Assembly: GCA_014529385.2 (NCBI GenBank)
Contig: CM043942.1
Span: 5,484,501-5,548,500 of the forward strand
Direction: 5' to 3'
Length of the DNA stretch: 64,000 nucleotides
Origin: Adiantum capillus-veneris
Lineage: Eukaryota; Streptophyta; Polypodiopsida; Polypodiales; Pteridaceae
Shown here: in pieces, positions 22,574 through 34,151 of the stretch
How positions within the stretch are numbered: position 1 is the stretch's first letter
Layout: every line of letters starts with the position of its first letter
The notes under the pieces: generated by a model
What the model saw: the letters and a program-made list of their open reading frames with translations, nothing else
The model's database searches: none
Told to the model about the DNA's origin: nothing
Made by a program: the position numbers and the translations under genes

Positions 22574-24530
22574 TCGAATAGACCTAAACTAAGAAAAAAC
22601 ACGAGCGTATTGTGAAGTTATCCTTTAACTTTCTCTAGGATCACCTAGAGTTTAAAACTTTCTTTTAGGAGCGCATAGCCTAAGGTTGTCGTCTTTTGCT
22701 GTGTAGAGGTAGCTTGGAAGTAATCGTGCTTGCTGAGTTCCTTTAGGATTGTAGACATAGATTAGGATTTTGAGGATGATTGATAGATGAGACAAGTCTT
22801 AAGATCAATGCTCAAGAAATCATAAAAAACAAAAAAACGAGTGTTTGTGGATACTTTCTACAACCCCATTGCATGAGAATCTAGGAGTAGGATAAGTAGG
22901 ATCCGAGATGGATTTCAGAACATTGCTCTCTCTAAAAGAATCATTGTTAGTTGTTATTGGAAGTTGCAGAATTTTAGGTCTACGGCTAGAAATAGCACGA
23001 AAAGACTCCAAACCACTCAATCGAACTGGAGAGTAAGCTTAAAAGTTTTCTCAACCAGTGGGTAAGCTCAAGGACACTTCGAGATAAAAATTTCAAGAGT
23101 TGGCCAAAACTTAGATTATTTACTTTCTCTCGACATTTTAGGCCAAATTAAGTTTTGACTTGGTTCATAAGATTAAATAGCTCATAAAAGGACTGTCCTT
23201 CAAAAAAGTGCAAAAAAGTGTTCATTTCAAGCCTGAAGGAAATAATCGTGATTATTAAATTTAGCTCAGATTTCACCAAGTTTCATACCATTGATTCATT
23301 GCATGTGTACAAACAACTTTTGTAAAGACACAAAAGATTTGGATCACCAAACTGGCCAAAAACTAGGTAAAAACTAAAGTTTGTACTAACTTTCTGAGTC
23401 TTGAGTGTAAATTGGAGAAAAATTTGTCCAAACTTGTTGAAATTTGGCTTATAGGCTTATATTGATGTGATAGACATGTGTATATGCTCGTTGATAAAAA
23501 AGATGCAAAAAGTTGACAGTTGTAAATAATCGCAATTATTTTTATATGTCCTTTTTTTCAACTTTTTTTGACCAAGTTGACATACCACTAGCTTTACCAT
23601 GTTGTAATAAGCCCACAAACCAAATTTAGTAAGATATGGATCATTGGATTGAAAATTGTGACCAAATTTGCAAAGTTAGTCTGCAGACAGAAATTTGATG
23701 GCCATTTGACTAAAACTTGTTCAAAATTGATGAAACTTGGCTAGGGACTTAACTTGAGGTGCTTAACAAATCTATGTCACAGTTGGGACAAAAATTTGCA
23801 AAAATATAGTTGGAGTAAATAATCGTGATTGTTTACATATGCTTCAAAAAGTAAAAATTTTGCATGTTTGAGCATACCATAACGTCAAGCATATCAAGTA
23901 GACCATCCAAATCAATTTTGGTGAAATTTGGATCACAAAAGTGAGACTTACGCCAGATTCTTGAAATCAGAGTGTACGGACACAAAACAGTTGTTGATAA
24001 ACTTTAACAGAAATTGTCCAAACTTGTTGAAACTTGTCCAGGGACTTTAACAGTTCGTATACTTGCCAAAACAATCCAGAAAGTGCAAAAAACTAGCAAA
24101 AGTAAACAATCGCGATTATTTACTATTGCTACCTAGGAACAACAGTTTTGACTTTTGAACTTGTACAGTGTTAGACCGGAATAGTACAAAGCCACCGGGA
24201 AATTTTGGGTTCAATAGGATCCAAATTGGTACATGTTCATTCCGTTTCCAAGTTGTAGAGTAATCCTTTGATTTTTTGCCAAAGTCAAATCCAAAATTCA
24301 TTTGCTGACTCCCATAGCTCGATTTGAAGTGATACACAAAAACCAACCACAACAATTAGCAAAAACTCTACTGTCTTTATAGAAGAATGGCTAATTGATC
24401 AAATTTGTACAAGAATCAGGTTGCAGACAAGGAATTGGTAGCTTGACAGAAAGTTACAATCGATTCAAGTGGAAATTGACAACAAGTCAATCCAAAGGTA
24501 AGTACTCTATCTAGGGCTTCACAAGTCTTT
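22574..24530 (+). repeat. Leader of G with palindrome array 2 and a splice-donor-like site
   Basis: An untranslated leader of about 2 kb. The 22-bp palindrome GTAAATAATCG plus its reverse complement occurs at 23241 (partial), 23522 (one arm degenerate), 23815 and 24102 (start positions; spacings about 285, 293, 287). The sequence between repeats has recurring phrases such as AACTTGTTGAAATTTGGC and AAATTGATGAAACTTGGCT. At 24494-24503, AAAGGTAAGT is a near-consensus 5' splice site, 33 bases before the gag ATG. No coding. Confidence 0.8.
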
Positions 24531-26928
24531 ATGAACCTTAGATCTGGTCATGTACTAGGAAACCAAGGCATATTTGGAGAAACCTCTAGTAGAGTATCCA
24601 CCGAAGAAAGCATAAATCAAGGCAATTCCTTGCACACTATTCTAGAAGAAGTCTCAGACACTTTTTCTGATTTGACATCCGAAATTTCTTCTTATTCGAC
24701 TCACTCAAAAACCGGAACGACAATGCGCTATAAGCATACACTCTCTTTTTATAAGACTAGTCGCCATGGAGCTCAGGTTTACCTAGATCCTAATGCGAAG
24801 AGTATGCTATTTGCATTGATGACCATGTTATTGATTTCAAAGAAGAAATCAGGGCAAACAAACAAGGAAAAATGTACATAGATCAAAATGGAACTCAATA
24901 TTTACAAGTTGAAAACCCTGACATGATAGAAAAATGGGGGTTAGAATGAAACACCATAATACCAGATACGTCAGCGAAAGAACTACCACCAACTTTAGAA
25001 TTCGAGGGATATGATCAAGTAGATTTGAAGCCTTTGAAACGGCTTAATACGGATAATCCTAGGATTGGAGTCTACTGTTGAGAGGATAGAAACATAAAAG
25101 ATCTTTTGCGGACTACGCATGCCAAATCAAGACAACTAACGGCCATGAAGATCATCTATATCTTCAAGATCAAAGATAAGGGATCAAAAGACCTACCAAC
25201 CTACCTGTTTAGGGATTGTTATAACAATAAATTTGTTATGATGACTCCTGAGGACGTAGAACAAACCAAATACCAAGGGTATTCCATAAAGGTTTGGATG
25301 TTGGGCCAAGGACCAAAAACCATTCCATGAGACGAACACCGTGAAAGATCATCTAAGAGTAATCTTAAGAAACCAGAAACTGCCTCATCGCGAAGAAAAC
25401 CGGGTGACACTAGGGCCAGTCCAGGGATACATGAGTCACTATTTCCAACAGACTAGTTTGAAGGACTCGGAACAGGACCAACTGCCAGGAGCTGAACCAA
25501 ATAGATACGTCAAACCAGCTAATTTTCAAAAATGGGTCAGAAAATACAGTGGATCAGGGGATCCATACAGCCACTTAGCAAGTTTAAGAAAGTGCTAAGA
25601 GCAGAATGTATATTCGATTTCCATACTCAATTCGAGGAATTTGGAATGACATTAGAAGGAAAAGCATTGACATGGTTCCAAAACATTCCACCAAGGTCAA
25701 TCATGGACTTGAACACTTTAGCTCAAGGATTTATAGCTGCTTGTTCCAAAACTGGGATCAAACACAATACGGTAGCTCAAATCTACAACTTTAAACAGAA
25801 ACATGGTGAGTCTGTTAGGGATTGTGCAACGCGAATGATGCAATACATTGCTAGATGTCCATAGCTAGAGATACCTGCAAAAGAACGACTGGTATCATTG
25901 TTTCTAGAGGGGCTGCTAAACAAAGAACTTCATGCTATACTCTATAGCAAGAAGCATACAACCCTAGAAGCGTGTGTGTCAGATGCGATTGACTTAGACA
26001 ATTGTGATATTTTCAACAAAGAAGATGTCCCTAAGGATAACCAAAGTTAGAAAACAACATCCACTAAACTAGCACAATTGGGAACGACTACTGCAGCACC
26101 ACTCTCAGCCATAGAAGATATGCTCAAAAGAATGAATGACATGATGAACAACATGCAAAAAGCACCTATGAGGGGACCAGGACAAGGGATACCTCAACAA
26201 CGACAACCAATTAGGCCACAAAAATGGTGTGCAATCGAGGGTAAATGAACCAACCATGAGACCAATGAGTGCTACTTCTGACTAAAGTATGATGGAAATG
26301 TTCAATATGTGCCCATGATGCCACAAGGACAACCCATGTACAGATACCAGTCTAATATGGCCCAAGCTCAAAGACCACCTATGGATATGGAAAGACCTCA
26401 ACATGTGTTGGGTCAACAACCTCCGTATCCAGGACATAATGCAGTGCCTATAAAGTACATGCATTCGGAAGAAGTCATAGATGAACAGGCACTAGTGTCT
26501 GTACACCTTACGCTGAGCCTAGTCCATCTACAGTAATGGTAGAGGTAGACTGGTATAATTCACATCCACCACCAATGGAGGAACTTGTGACTTATTCTCC
26601 ATTAGAGCTTGCACCAATGTATTATGTAGCTAATCAAGGTGTCAAACCTCCTATGGTAAGACCAATGACTAAGCCAAGAACGGGAAACTGTCACAACTGT
26701 GGTGCAGATGATCATTGGAAAAATGAATGCCCAGAGTCTGACAAAAACCTCAAGCCTGTTGAAGCTTATTGCATACAATGTTGCAAAACGGGAGGACACT
26801 TCCCGGAAGATTGTCCTAAAAATCCTTTAAACAAGGGTAAAACAGTAGTAAATGTAGTTCAAGTGATACCTAGTAGCTCGTCTGAGAGTGAAATGATTAT
26901 TCCAATCAAGGTAATCAATAGAGCTTAG
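24531..26928 (+). pseudogene. Element G gag, fragmented by stops and frameshifts
   Basis: The ATG at 24531 begins MNLRSG, a common gypsy gag N-terminus. Frames change near 24880, 25330 and 25560, with stops at 25862 and 26048. The capsid domain lies at 25540-25860 (FHTQFEEFGMTLEGKALTWF, GFIAACSKTGIKHNTVAQIY, FKQKHGESVRDCATRM). A Met/Gln/Pro-rich linker follows (26080-26500). Two zinc knuckles lie at about 26690-26820: the canonical CHNCGADDHWKNEC, and CIQCCKTGGHFPEDC, which has one residue more than usual between the second Cys and His. The gag is homologous to the one at 6771-6020. Confidence 0.85.
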
Positions 26929-27084
26929 GCTAAGAAAAAGAAACACAACTCCTCTGATGATTCAAAGACTACAAAAGCTGCCTCTCAAAAGACCAAAAGA
27001 AGCAGAAGCAAAAGGTATGAATTGAGAAGATAGAAACAACCAGGTGAAATCGAGGAGAAAGCAAAACAGCTATTCCAGGAAAAG

Positions 27085-28320
27085 GTGAAAGAAACTGAAA
27101 GTGAAATCAAGAAAACAGTCGTGAAATCTGGAGGATCAGATTTGGTTGATAAATTTTTTGAGCGTGTTAATACAACCTTGGAAGATTACCAAGTAGGACT
27201 AAAAGTAGGCCAAAACATGGAAAACAAATGGAAGAACTATCCTTCTCCAGACATGGAAGCAGCTAAGCTTGAAGCTTATAAAACTTTGGTAAGAATCACG
27301 CAAGAATGCTAGAAAAAAAAAAACCCAAGCTTAAAAGTATCGCAAGACTTGAGGAGCTTGTGGTTAGAGACACTAGAGAAAAATCCAATGTGGTGGTAGA
27401 ACCCCACCTAGAAGAACCAGAACTTACAGTGTCGGACACTGAAGATGCCTTAGATGAAATTCCATTCGTGGAGGAAGACTACCAAGGACACTTATGGGAA
27501 AAATTTAGAGGGATCAATGATGGGAGCCTAACTCTAAAGTCAGCTCCTATAGAGGAAGTTTGGTTAGAAAACGTACCTCTTGATGTGGACATGGATGTAC
27601 AATCCTTGTATGGGGATTTCGGATTTGAATCTTCAGGATTTTTGAAACCATTGACCTTGAAAACATTGCCCTCTTTTTTGGGAGATAACGAAGATGAATC
27701 CATAGTGTGTAAGAACACTCAAGTAAAAAGAGCGGAACAGACCCTAGAAGTAGACAACATTCATTCAATCATATCTACACCCATCAAATGTGCTCTTACT
27801 TTGGGAAAACTATTAAAACTCAGACCATATTTATGGAATGATCTACAGAAAATCCTAGAGAAGGTGGGGATAACTGGGCTGATCTCAAAAAATATGGAAA
27901 ATTTGAAAAGCGAAATGGATAACAAAGAGATTCGATCTGTTCCAATGAACAAAGTCAGAGAATATTACAAGGGAGAAGAAGGAAACACAACCCTTCCAGT
28001 GAAATATAATGACATTGAAACCATGGCAGTACTGGATAGTGGGGCAGGCATAGCCATAGCCACAAAAACGGTATGGAAATCCTAGGGACAACCAGCCATT
28101 AGACAAACTCGAAGGAAATTGCAATTGGCTGACGGACACATCGAGAGACCATTAGGGCTGCTTGAAGAAGTGATAGTCAATTCTTGTGGGATTGAATATC
28201 AACACGCTTTTGCTATAGTAGACTTTGGGAAAAACTCAATTACGAAATCATATTGGAAAGACCTTTCATACAACAGGTATAGCTTATCCAAGATTGGGGA
28301 AACAATTATCTGTACTTGAA
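27085..28320 (+). pseudogene. Element G protease region (retropepsin 1)
   Basis: A charged linker (27085-27310 and 27306-27960) leads into the aspartic protease. The catalytic motif is MAVLDSGAGIAIATKTVW, with DSGA at 28035-28046. A single TAG where Trp is expected (28083) splits the domain. The second half continues KLQLADGHIERPLGLLEEVIV and EYQHAFAIVDFGKN. This is the ordinary position for gypsy protease, between gag and RT. Confidence 0.85.
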
Positions 28321-29430
28321 GCAAGTGGGATCTATAACAAGGGTAAATCTAAAAGATCACACTTATAGAGATGTCTTGAAACAACCCATACAAGAGTTTG
28401 ATTCAGTCTCTTCAGCTGAAACTAAGCTTCCATCCTGGTTAAACAAAGACACTCCTATTTGGATGTGTGGAGCCTCAGAAAATGGGAGTTTAAAACGAGA
28501 AGAATGTATTTTAGAAAGGGATTGCACAGACGAAGCATATGTACTTGAACCCTTTCTCGAGAATTTGTTTGTGCCATTTGAGTGGATTCAAATTTTAGCG
28601 ACAATGTATGTATGTGTGAATACGTCTATGCCTACTCAATTTTGCAATGAGGACAGCTACGACATAATTCCCATCCAAATGATTTCAACCGTCAACATGG
28701 AAGATGAAAATGAGGAACCCAAGGACTTGATGAAAGCTCAACAAGTATTTTCAGACCTCTACTACGATGCAGCAGATGAGTTAGATGAACACTCAACTAC
28801 CTCAGAAGATATGGGGTCAGAAAAAGAGCATACAAGAGCTCAGCTACTCATGAAAGGAGGGGAGGAAAAGTTTTTTGACTTTCCTAACCAAAAATTTATA
28901 AGACAAAAATGGTATAGACGAAAAAGAGACACCAAAAATGTGAAAGCTAAACCTATGCCATCAGTCTCTAGTAGAACACAATTCTTGATGTAGATATATA
29001 AAAATGATTGTGTCAAGGACAAAATCACTAGGAGATATCCTTCAAACAAAAATCTAGAAATGTCAAAAACATCAAGAAAAACAAGAAAGGATACTTAAGG
29101 AAAGCCAACCAAATAGGACAAGGGGCCAACCATGACACTAGTTGAGAGGAAAAAGAAATATCAAGAGTTAAAAAATGTTCTAAAGGAGATATACAAAACC
29201 GAATTGGAAACCACGGAAGAGGATGGTAAGGATGTAATGAGGGTTACATCCAATTACCAAAAATCTACTCTCCAAAATCAAAAAATCATAGTCAAACAAC
29301 CTGTTAGGGAATTATGGAAACAAGGCGAGTCCTACGAAGGGCCCGAGAATGCGAAAAAGATCAACTTGGCTAAAGCAGGAGAAGAACCATCAAACTTATA
29401 ATCCCCTTATAATCCATCATCAATCCACCT
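28321..29430 (+). pseudogene. Element G protease-RT linker; start of RT deleted
   Basis: The 225-codon frame 28316-28993 and the frame 29132-29401 are acidic and charged linker sequence ending in KKINLAKAGEEPSNL, the type of phrase that precedes gypsy RT. Directly after it the sequence jumps to STFQRLM, which normally follows the RT palm motifs and PFGLTNAP. The fingers and first palm part of RT are therefore missing from this copy. Confidence 0.7.
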
Positions 29431-30750
29431 TTCAAAGATTGATGAGCCATGATTTTAAGGAATATCTTAGGAAATTCTTGGAAGTATACATGGATGATCT
29501 ATGCGTACATTCATCAATCCGGGCTGATCATTTTGAACACCTCAAAAAGGTATTTGAAAAATGTAGACTTTATAGGATTTGCTTAAATCCTAAAAAGTGC
29601 ACATTCATGGGTAGACAAGGAAAAATTCTTGGACATATAGTGTCTAAAAATGGCATAGCTACTGATATTGAGAAAATTCATGTCATTGCTTATTTTTCTA
29701 AACCAACAACAGTCAAGGGGGTTCAAGTCTTCATGGGACATTATGGATATTACAGACGGTTCATTTATATGTACGCTATAATTGCAAAACCCTTGTGTAG
29801 CTTGATTACACACTTTGAATGGACCGAGGCATGTAAAGAATCCTTCATGAAGCTTAAACAAGCTCTCACCTCAGCTCCAATATTGAAAGCACCAGATTGG
29901 AATAAGATATTCCACATACATGTAGATGCTTCCAATTTTGCCATAGGTTTTATACTCTCAACCAAGAGATGGGAAAATTGATTTTCCTATTTCTTATGCT
30001 AGCTGACAGTAGTTGAACATGGTAGAAAAGAATTACACTACCACTGAAAGAGAAGGGTTAGGAATGATCTATGCCGTTAAAAAGTATAGACATTACCTAT
30101 TAGCTAACAAATTTGTGTTCTTTGTAGACCACCAAGCTTTGTTGTATTTGGTCAACAAGCTATGCAGCAGAGGAGGAATAGTGAGATGGTTCATCATTAT
30201 TCTGGAATTTGATTTCACTGTGGTTGTAAAAAAGGTCACTACACATCAAAGAGAAGATCATTTATCAAGGATTGTTTTAGGAGAATCACCTAAAGGGGTA
30301 GATGATGATCTACCAGATGCCTATTTGTTCTCCGTGAAAATGACATCTCGATGGTTAGAAAACATGGTATCATTGATGACAATAGCTCAAGTGGATTCAC
30401 AAATACCACTTCTTGCTACAATCGGATTAATCGACCAATTGGCTATGTATCAATTACTAGCAGGTAGTCTATACAAAAGAAATCGAGATGGAATATTGCT
30501 CTTATGCATTAATCCTGAAGAGAAATACCAATACCTAAGTCACGTACATATTACCATAGTGGGACTTCACTTTGCAGAAGACCAAACTATGGAAAGAATC
30601 TTGAGACTTGGAGTATTTTGGTCGACTATAAGATAAGGAGTGACATTTGATCTTTTGTAAAGGATTGTCCTCAATGTCAAGAACAAACACCCATCCCTCA
30701 TGTAACATTGTTTCAAGTGTCACCTGTTCCTAAGTGGAGTAACTATCTGG
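29431..30750 (+). pseudogene. Element G RT C-terminal part, RNase H and integrase-type zinc finger (tandem unit 1)
   Basis: The RT catalytic motif YMDD is intact (29487-29498), followed by HFEHLKKVFEKCRLY and GKILGHIVSKNGIATD. RNase H runs from about 29910 (FHIHVDASNFAIGFILS) through NYTTTEREGLGMIYAVKKYRHYLL and FVDHQALLYLVNK to 30300. From 30530, HVHITIVGLHFAEDQT, GVFWST and, after frame breaks, DCPQCQ make an H2C2 zinc-finger-like module. The whole unit is repeated at 30783-32057, 1352 bp downstream. Confidence 0.85.
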
Positions 30751-30782
30751 TGCCCTTTGGATTAACTAATGCTCCATCCACC

Positions 30783-32057
30783 TTTCAAAGATTGATGAGC
30801 TATGCTTTTAAAGAATATCTTAGGAGATTCTTAGAAGTATACATGGATGATCTATGCGTACATTCATCAATCCGGGCTGATCATTTTGAACACCTGAAAA
30901 AGGTATTCAAAAAATGTAGACTTTATAGGATTTGCTTAAATCCTAAAAAGTGCACATTCATGGGTAGACAAGGAAACATTGTTGGACATATAGTGTCCAA
31001 AAATGGCATAGGCTACTGATATTGACAAAATTAATGTCATTGCTGATTTTCCTAGACCAACAATAGTCAAGGGGGTTCAAGCCTTCATGGGGCATTGCGG
31101 ATATTACAGATGGTTCATTTACATATACGCTATAATTGCAAAACCCATGTGTAGTTTGATTACACACTTTGAATGGACCGAAGCATGTAAAGAATCCTTC
31201 ATGAAGCTTAAACAAGCTCTCACCTCAGCTCCAATATTGAAAGCACCAGATTGGAATAAGATATCCACATACATGTAGATGGGAAAATTGATTTTCCTAT
31301 TTCTTATGCTAGTCGACAGTTGAACATGGCATAAAGGAACTACACTACCACTCAAAGAGAAGGGTTAGGAATGATCTATGCCGTTAAAAATTATAGACAT
31401 TACCTATTAGCTAACAAATTTGTGTTCTTTGTAGACCACCAAGCTTTGTTGTATTTGGTCAACAAGCCATGCAACACAGGAAGAATAGTGAGATGGCTCA
31501 TCATTCTTTTAGAATTTGATTTCACTATGGTTGTAAAAACGGTCACTACACATTAAAGAGAAGACCATTTGTCAAGGATTGTTTCAGTAGAATCACCTAA
31601 AGGGGTAGACGATGATCTACCAGATGCCTATTTGTTCTTCATGGAAATGATATCTCGATGGTCAAAAAACATGGTATCATTGATGACAATAGCTCAACTG
31701 GATTCACAAATACCACTTCTTGTTTCAATCAGATTAATTGAGTAATCGGCTATGTATCAATTACTAGCTGGTAGTCTATACAAAAGAAATCGAGATGGAA
31801 TATTGCTCTTATGCATTAATCCTGAAGAGAAAGACCAGTACCTAAGTCACGTACATATTACCATAGTGGGACTTCACTTTGCAGAAGACCAAACTATGCA
31901 AAGAATCTTGAGACTTGGAGTATTTTGGTCGACTATAAGATAAGGAGTGACATTTGATCTTTTGTAAAGGATTGTCCTCAATGTCAAGAACAAACACCCA
32001 TGCCTCATGTAACATTGTTTCAAGTGTCACATGTTCCTAAGTGGAGTAACTATCTGG
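30783..32057 (+). pseudogene. Tandem duplicate of RT/RNase H/zinc-finger block (unit 2)
   Basis: Nearly identical to unit 1, from TTCAAAGATTGATGAG (30783 against 29431) to AGTGGAGTAACTATCTGGT. YMDD is intact at 30840-30851. Unit 2 is preceded by PFGLTNAPSTF, so it retains slightly more of the RT than unit 1. It has its own changes, including a loss of about 40 bp near 31270-31300 and extra stops (31555, 31743). High similarity suggests duplication well after the element's coding region had formed. Confidence 0.88.
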
Positions 32058-33239
32058 TTACTTACTTATCAAGAAGAATATTTCCTCAGGATATGAGTAA
32101 ACACCGTCAAAGAGCAATTGAAACTGAAGCAAGAGACTATGCTCTTATTGGAAACCAATTTTATCAGAGAACGGTAAGGATCAACATCTGCGTTTTTGTG
32201 CAAATGAAGACGAATATATTCCATTTATAGAACAAGCACATGCCAGATTAGCTGGAGCTCACTTTTCTAGTGAAACTACCGCAAGACAAATCTTGATAGC
32301 AGGCATATGGTGGCCAACACTTTTTGCATATGCCAAGGAATATGTTAGAAGGTGTGATGCTTGCCAACGAGCAAAAATGCCAACAAGTGTAGATAGCATG
32401 TCCTTAAGACCAATGATGGGGGCAAGAGCTTTCACAAAGTGGGGTATAGATTTTGTTGGGCCAATACAACCACCTGCTTATAGAAACCAAACTCAGTATA
32501 TCATTGTAGCTACGGACTATTTGACCAAGTGGAGTGAGGCTAAAGCAACTCAAAAGAATGATGCCAAAACCAATGCAGCTTTCTTATATGAGTATGTATT
32601 CACGAGATATGGACTACCAATTGAAATTGTCAGTGATCGGGGAACTTCCTCAATGAGGTAATTGAGTATTTGCTTAATGACTTGATGGTCATCCATAACA
32701 AATCAGCTCCCTATCACCCACAAGCAAATGTACAAGCTGAGCATATGAACAAAATTCTTAGCTTGGTATTGACTAAAGTCGTTAGTTCAGGAAGGACAAA
32801 ATGGGTTTATCAAGTTTCATTCAAAACGGATTTAAATGCTACATCCGTTAACCTTGTTTATGGTCTGGATGCTATACTGCCAGTAGAATTTCTATTGCTG
32901 ACACTACGTGTAGCAAAGAATCTTGAGTGGATTGGACATGAATTGTCAAAAAGACTAGAAGATTTAGAGAAGCTAGATGAGCAAAGGCTAATTGCCGTAG
33001 CTCATATCTATGCACAAAAGCGGAAACAAAAACAGTTTTTTGATTCCCATCTAATAACAAAAATCTTCAAGAAAGGGGACTTAGTTTTAGTCTATTCCCT
33101 TAAGCAACACATTCCCAAGTTTAAGAAAAAGGGAAACAAACCATTTATCATTGAAGATGTATCTCCGAGCAGAGCAGTGAAGTTGTCCACCCTAGATGGT
33201 GAACCAATGGTTAATTGGCAAAGGAGGATTAAACAATAG
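32058..33239 (+). pseudogene. Element G integrase
   Basis: After a linker (QRAIETEARDYALIGNQFYQR) comes the H2C2 finger: HARLAGAH, GIWWPTLFAYAKEYVRRCDAC (about 32230-32370). The catalytic core has WGIDFVGP (first Asp), ATDYLTKWSEAKA, IVSDRG (second Asp) and QANVQAEHMNK (Glu), so the D,D,E triad is preserved. A 1-base deletion near 32645 shifts the frame inside the core, so the C-terminal half is read from 32670. The C-terminal DNA-binding part has FKKGDLVLVYSLKQHIPKFK (33070-33130). The frame ends with a TAG at 33237, after which the same frame stays open into the next domain. Confidence 0.88.
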
Positions 33240-34151
33240 CAAGTTATTGATGAAGTCCAAGAGGAAGCTCGACTTTGGGTACTCAAACAGAAAGCTGCTC
33301 TCAAGAATCAACAGATATCGATTCCCATCAACAGTCTAGAAATAGATGACCAACAATGGGAATTACCTAAAGATGCAGTTTCAATAGATGATGATTGGTT
33401 AGAAGGAATGGACCTGCGCATCAAAGTACAGCTCAACAATCATAGCACAAATGCTTTGGTTGACACAGGTGCTAGAGTAAATATAGTCAGTTATTCCACA
33501 TACAAGAAGGCAACAAGTCAAGCATTGACAACATGAATAGCGACAATCAAAGGATGCAACAAGAACCCAACCCCAACATTGGAAGTAGTCAACTTGAACG
33601 GGATAGTACACGGATGTTCATGTACTCACCAGTTTGTATTCTTACCAGATGAACACATGAATGAGACGATGATTCTTGGAATTCCCTAGATGTGGACATA
33701 CAAAGCAGTACCAAATTGGGATACAAATCAGCTCAAGCTATCACCTAAAGGTGGGCAACTCATTGTTCCAATTGCACCAAGCAACGAGGAATAGAAAGGA
33801 AGCAATCCGTAGACCAAACCACGAAGTAATCAATCTTCTCCATCCTCTTGATAAGCAAAGGCTACACGTAGCATGCAAGGAGTCAGGAAAATTTGGGTAC
33901 CAAAAGCACAGCTTAGGGACAAGCCAATTCAAATTTGGGTGCCCAAAACAATACCGACAAAACCAAAGACGGTTCCAAGGGTCAAAACACAAAGAAGAGC
34001 TTCTCCAAGCAAGGAACCTAACACGAAATGGATTTGGCAAAAAAAGGAGCACTTATCTTCTTCACAAACCATAAAAACAATCAAGCAATGGAGAGTTAAG
34101 TCTGAAAAGACTCCACCACACCATTCCACACCAAGCAAACCAACCTACTAA
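33240..34151 (+). pseudogene. Second retropepsin-like domain downstream of integrase, followed by a basic WVPK linker
   Basis: Reading on in the integrase frame past one TAG gives a charged helix, then DDDWLEGMDLRIKVQLNN and NALVDTGARVNIVSYSTY. The DTGA catalytic-type motif is at 33462-33473. After one TGA come HQFVFLPDEHMNETMILGIP and PNWDTNQLKLSPKGGQLIVP. This is the order of a complete retropepsin: D-T/S-G-A, a flap region, ILG near the end. It is not the gag-pol protease, which lies at 28035. A basic Pro-rich tail (33873-34080) has IWVPK twice and KWIWQK. The same position in gypsy N has a homologous DMGA domain (45658-46281). Stops show this copy is not intact. Confidence 0.75.
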
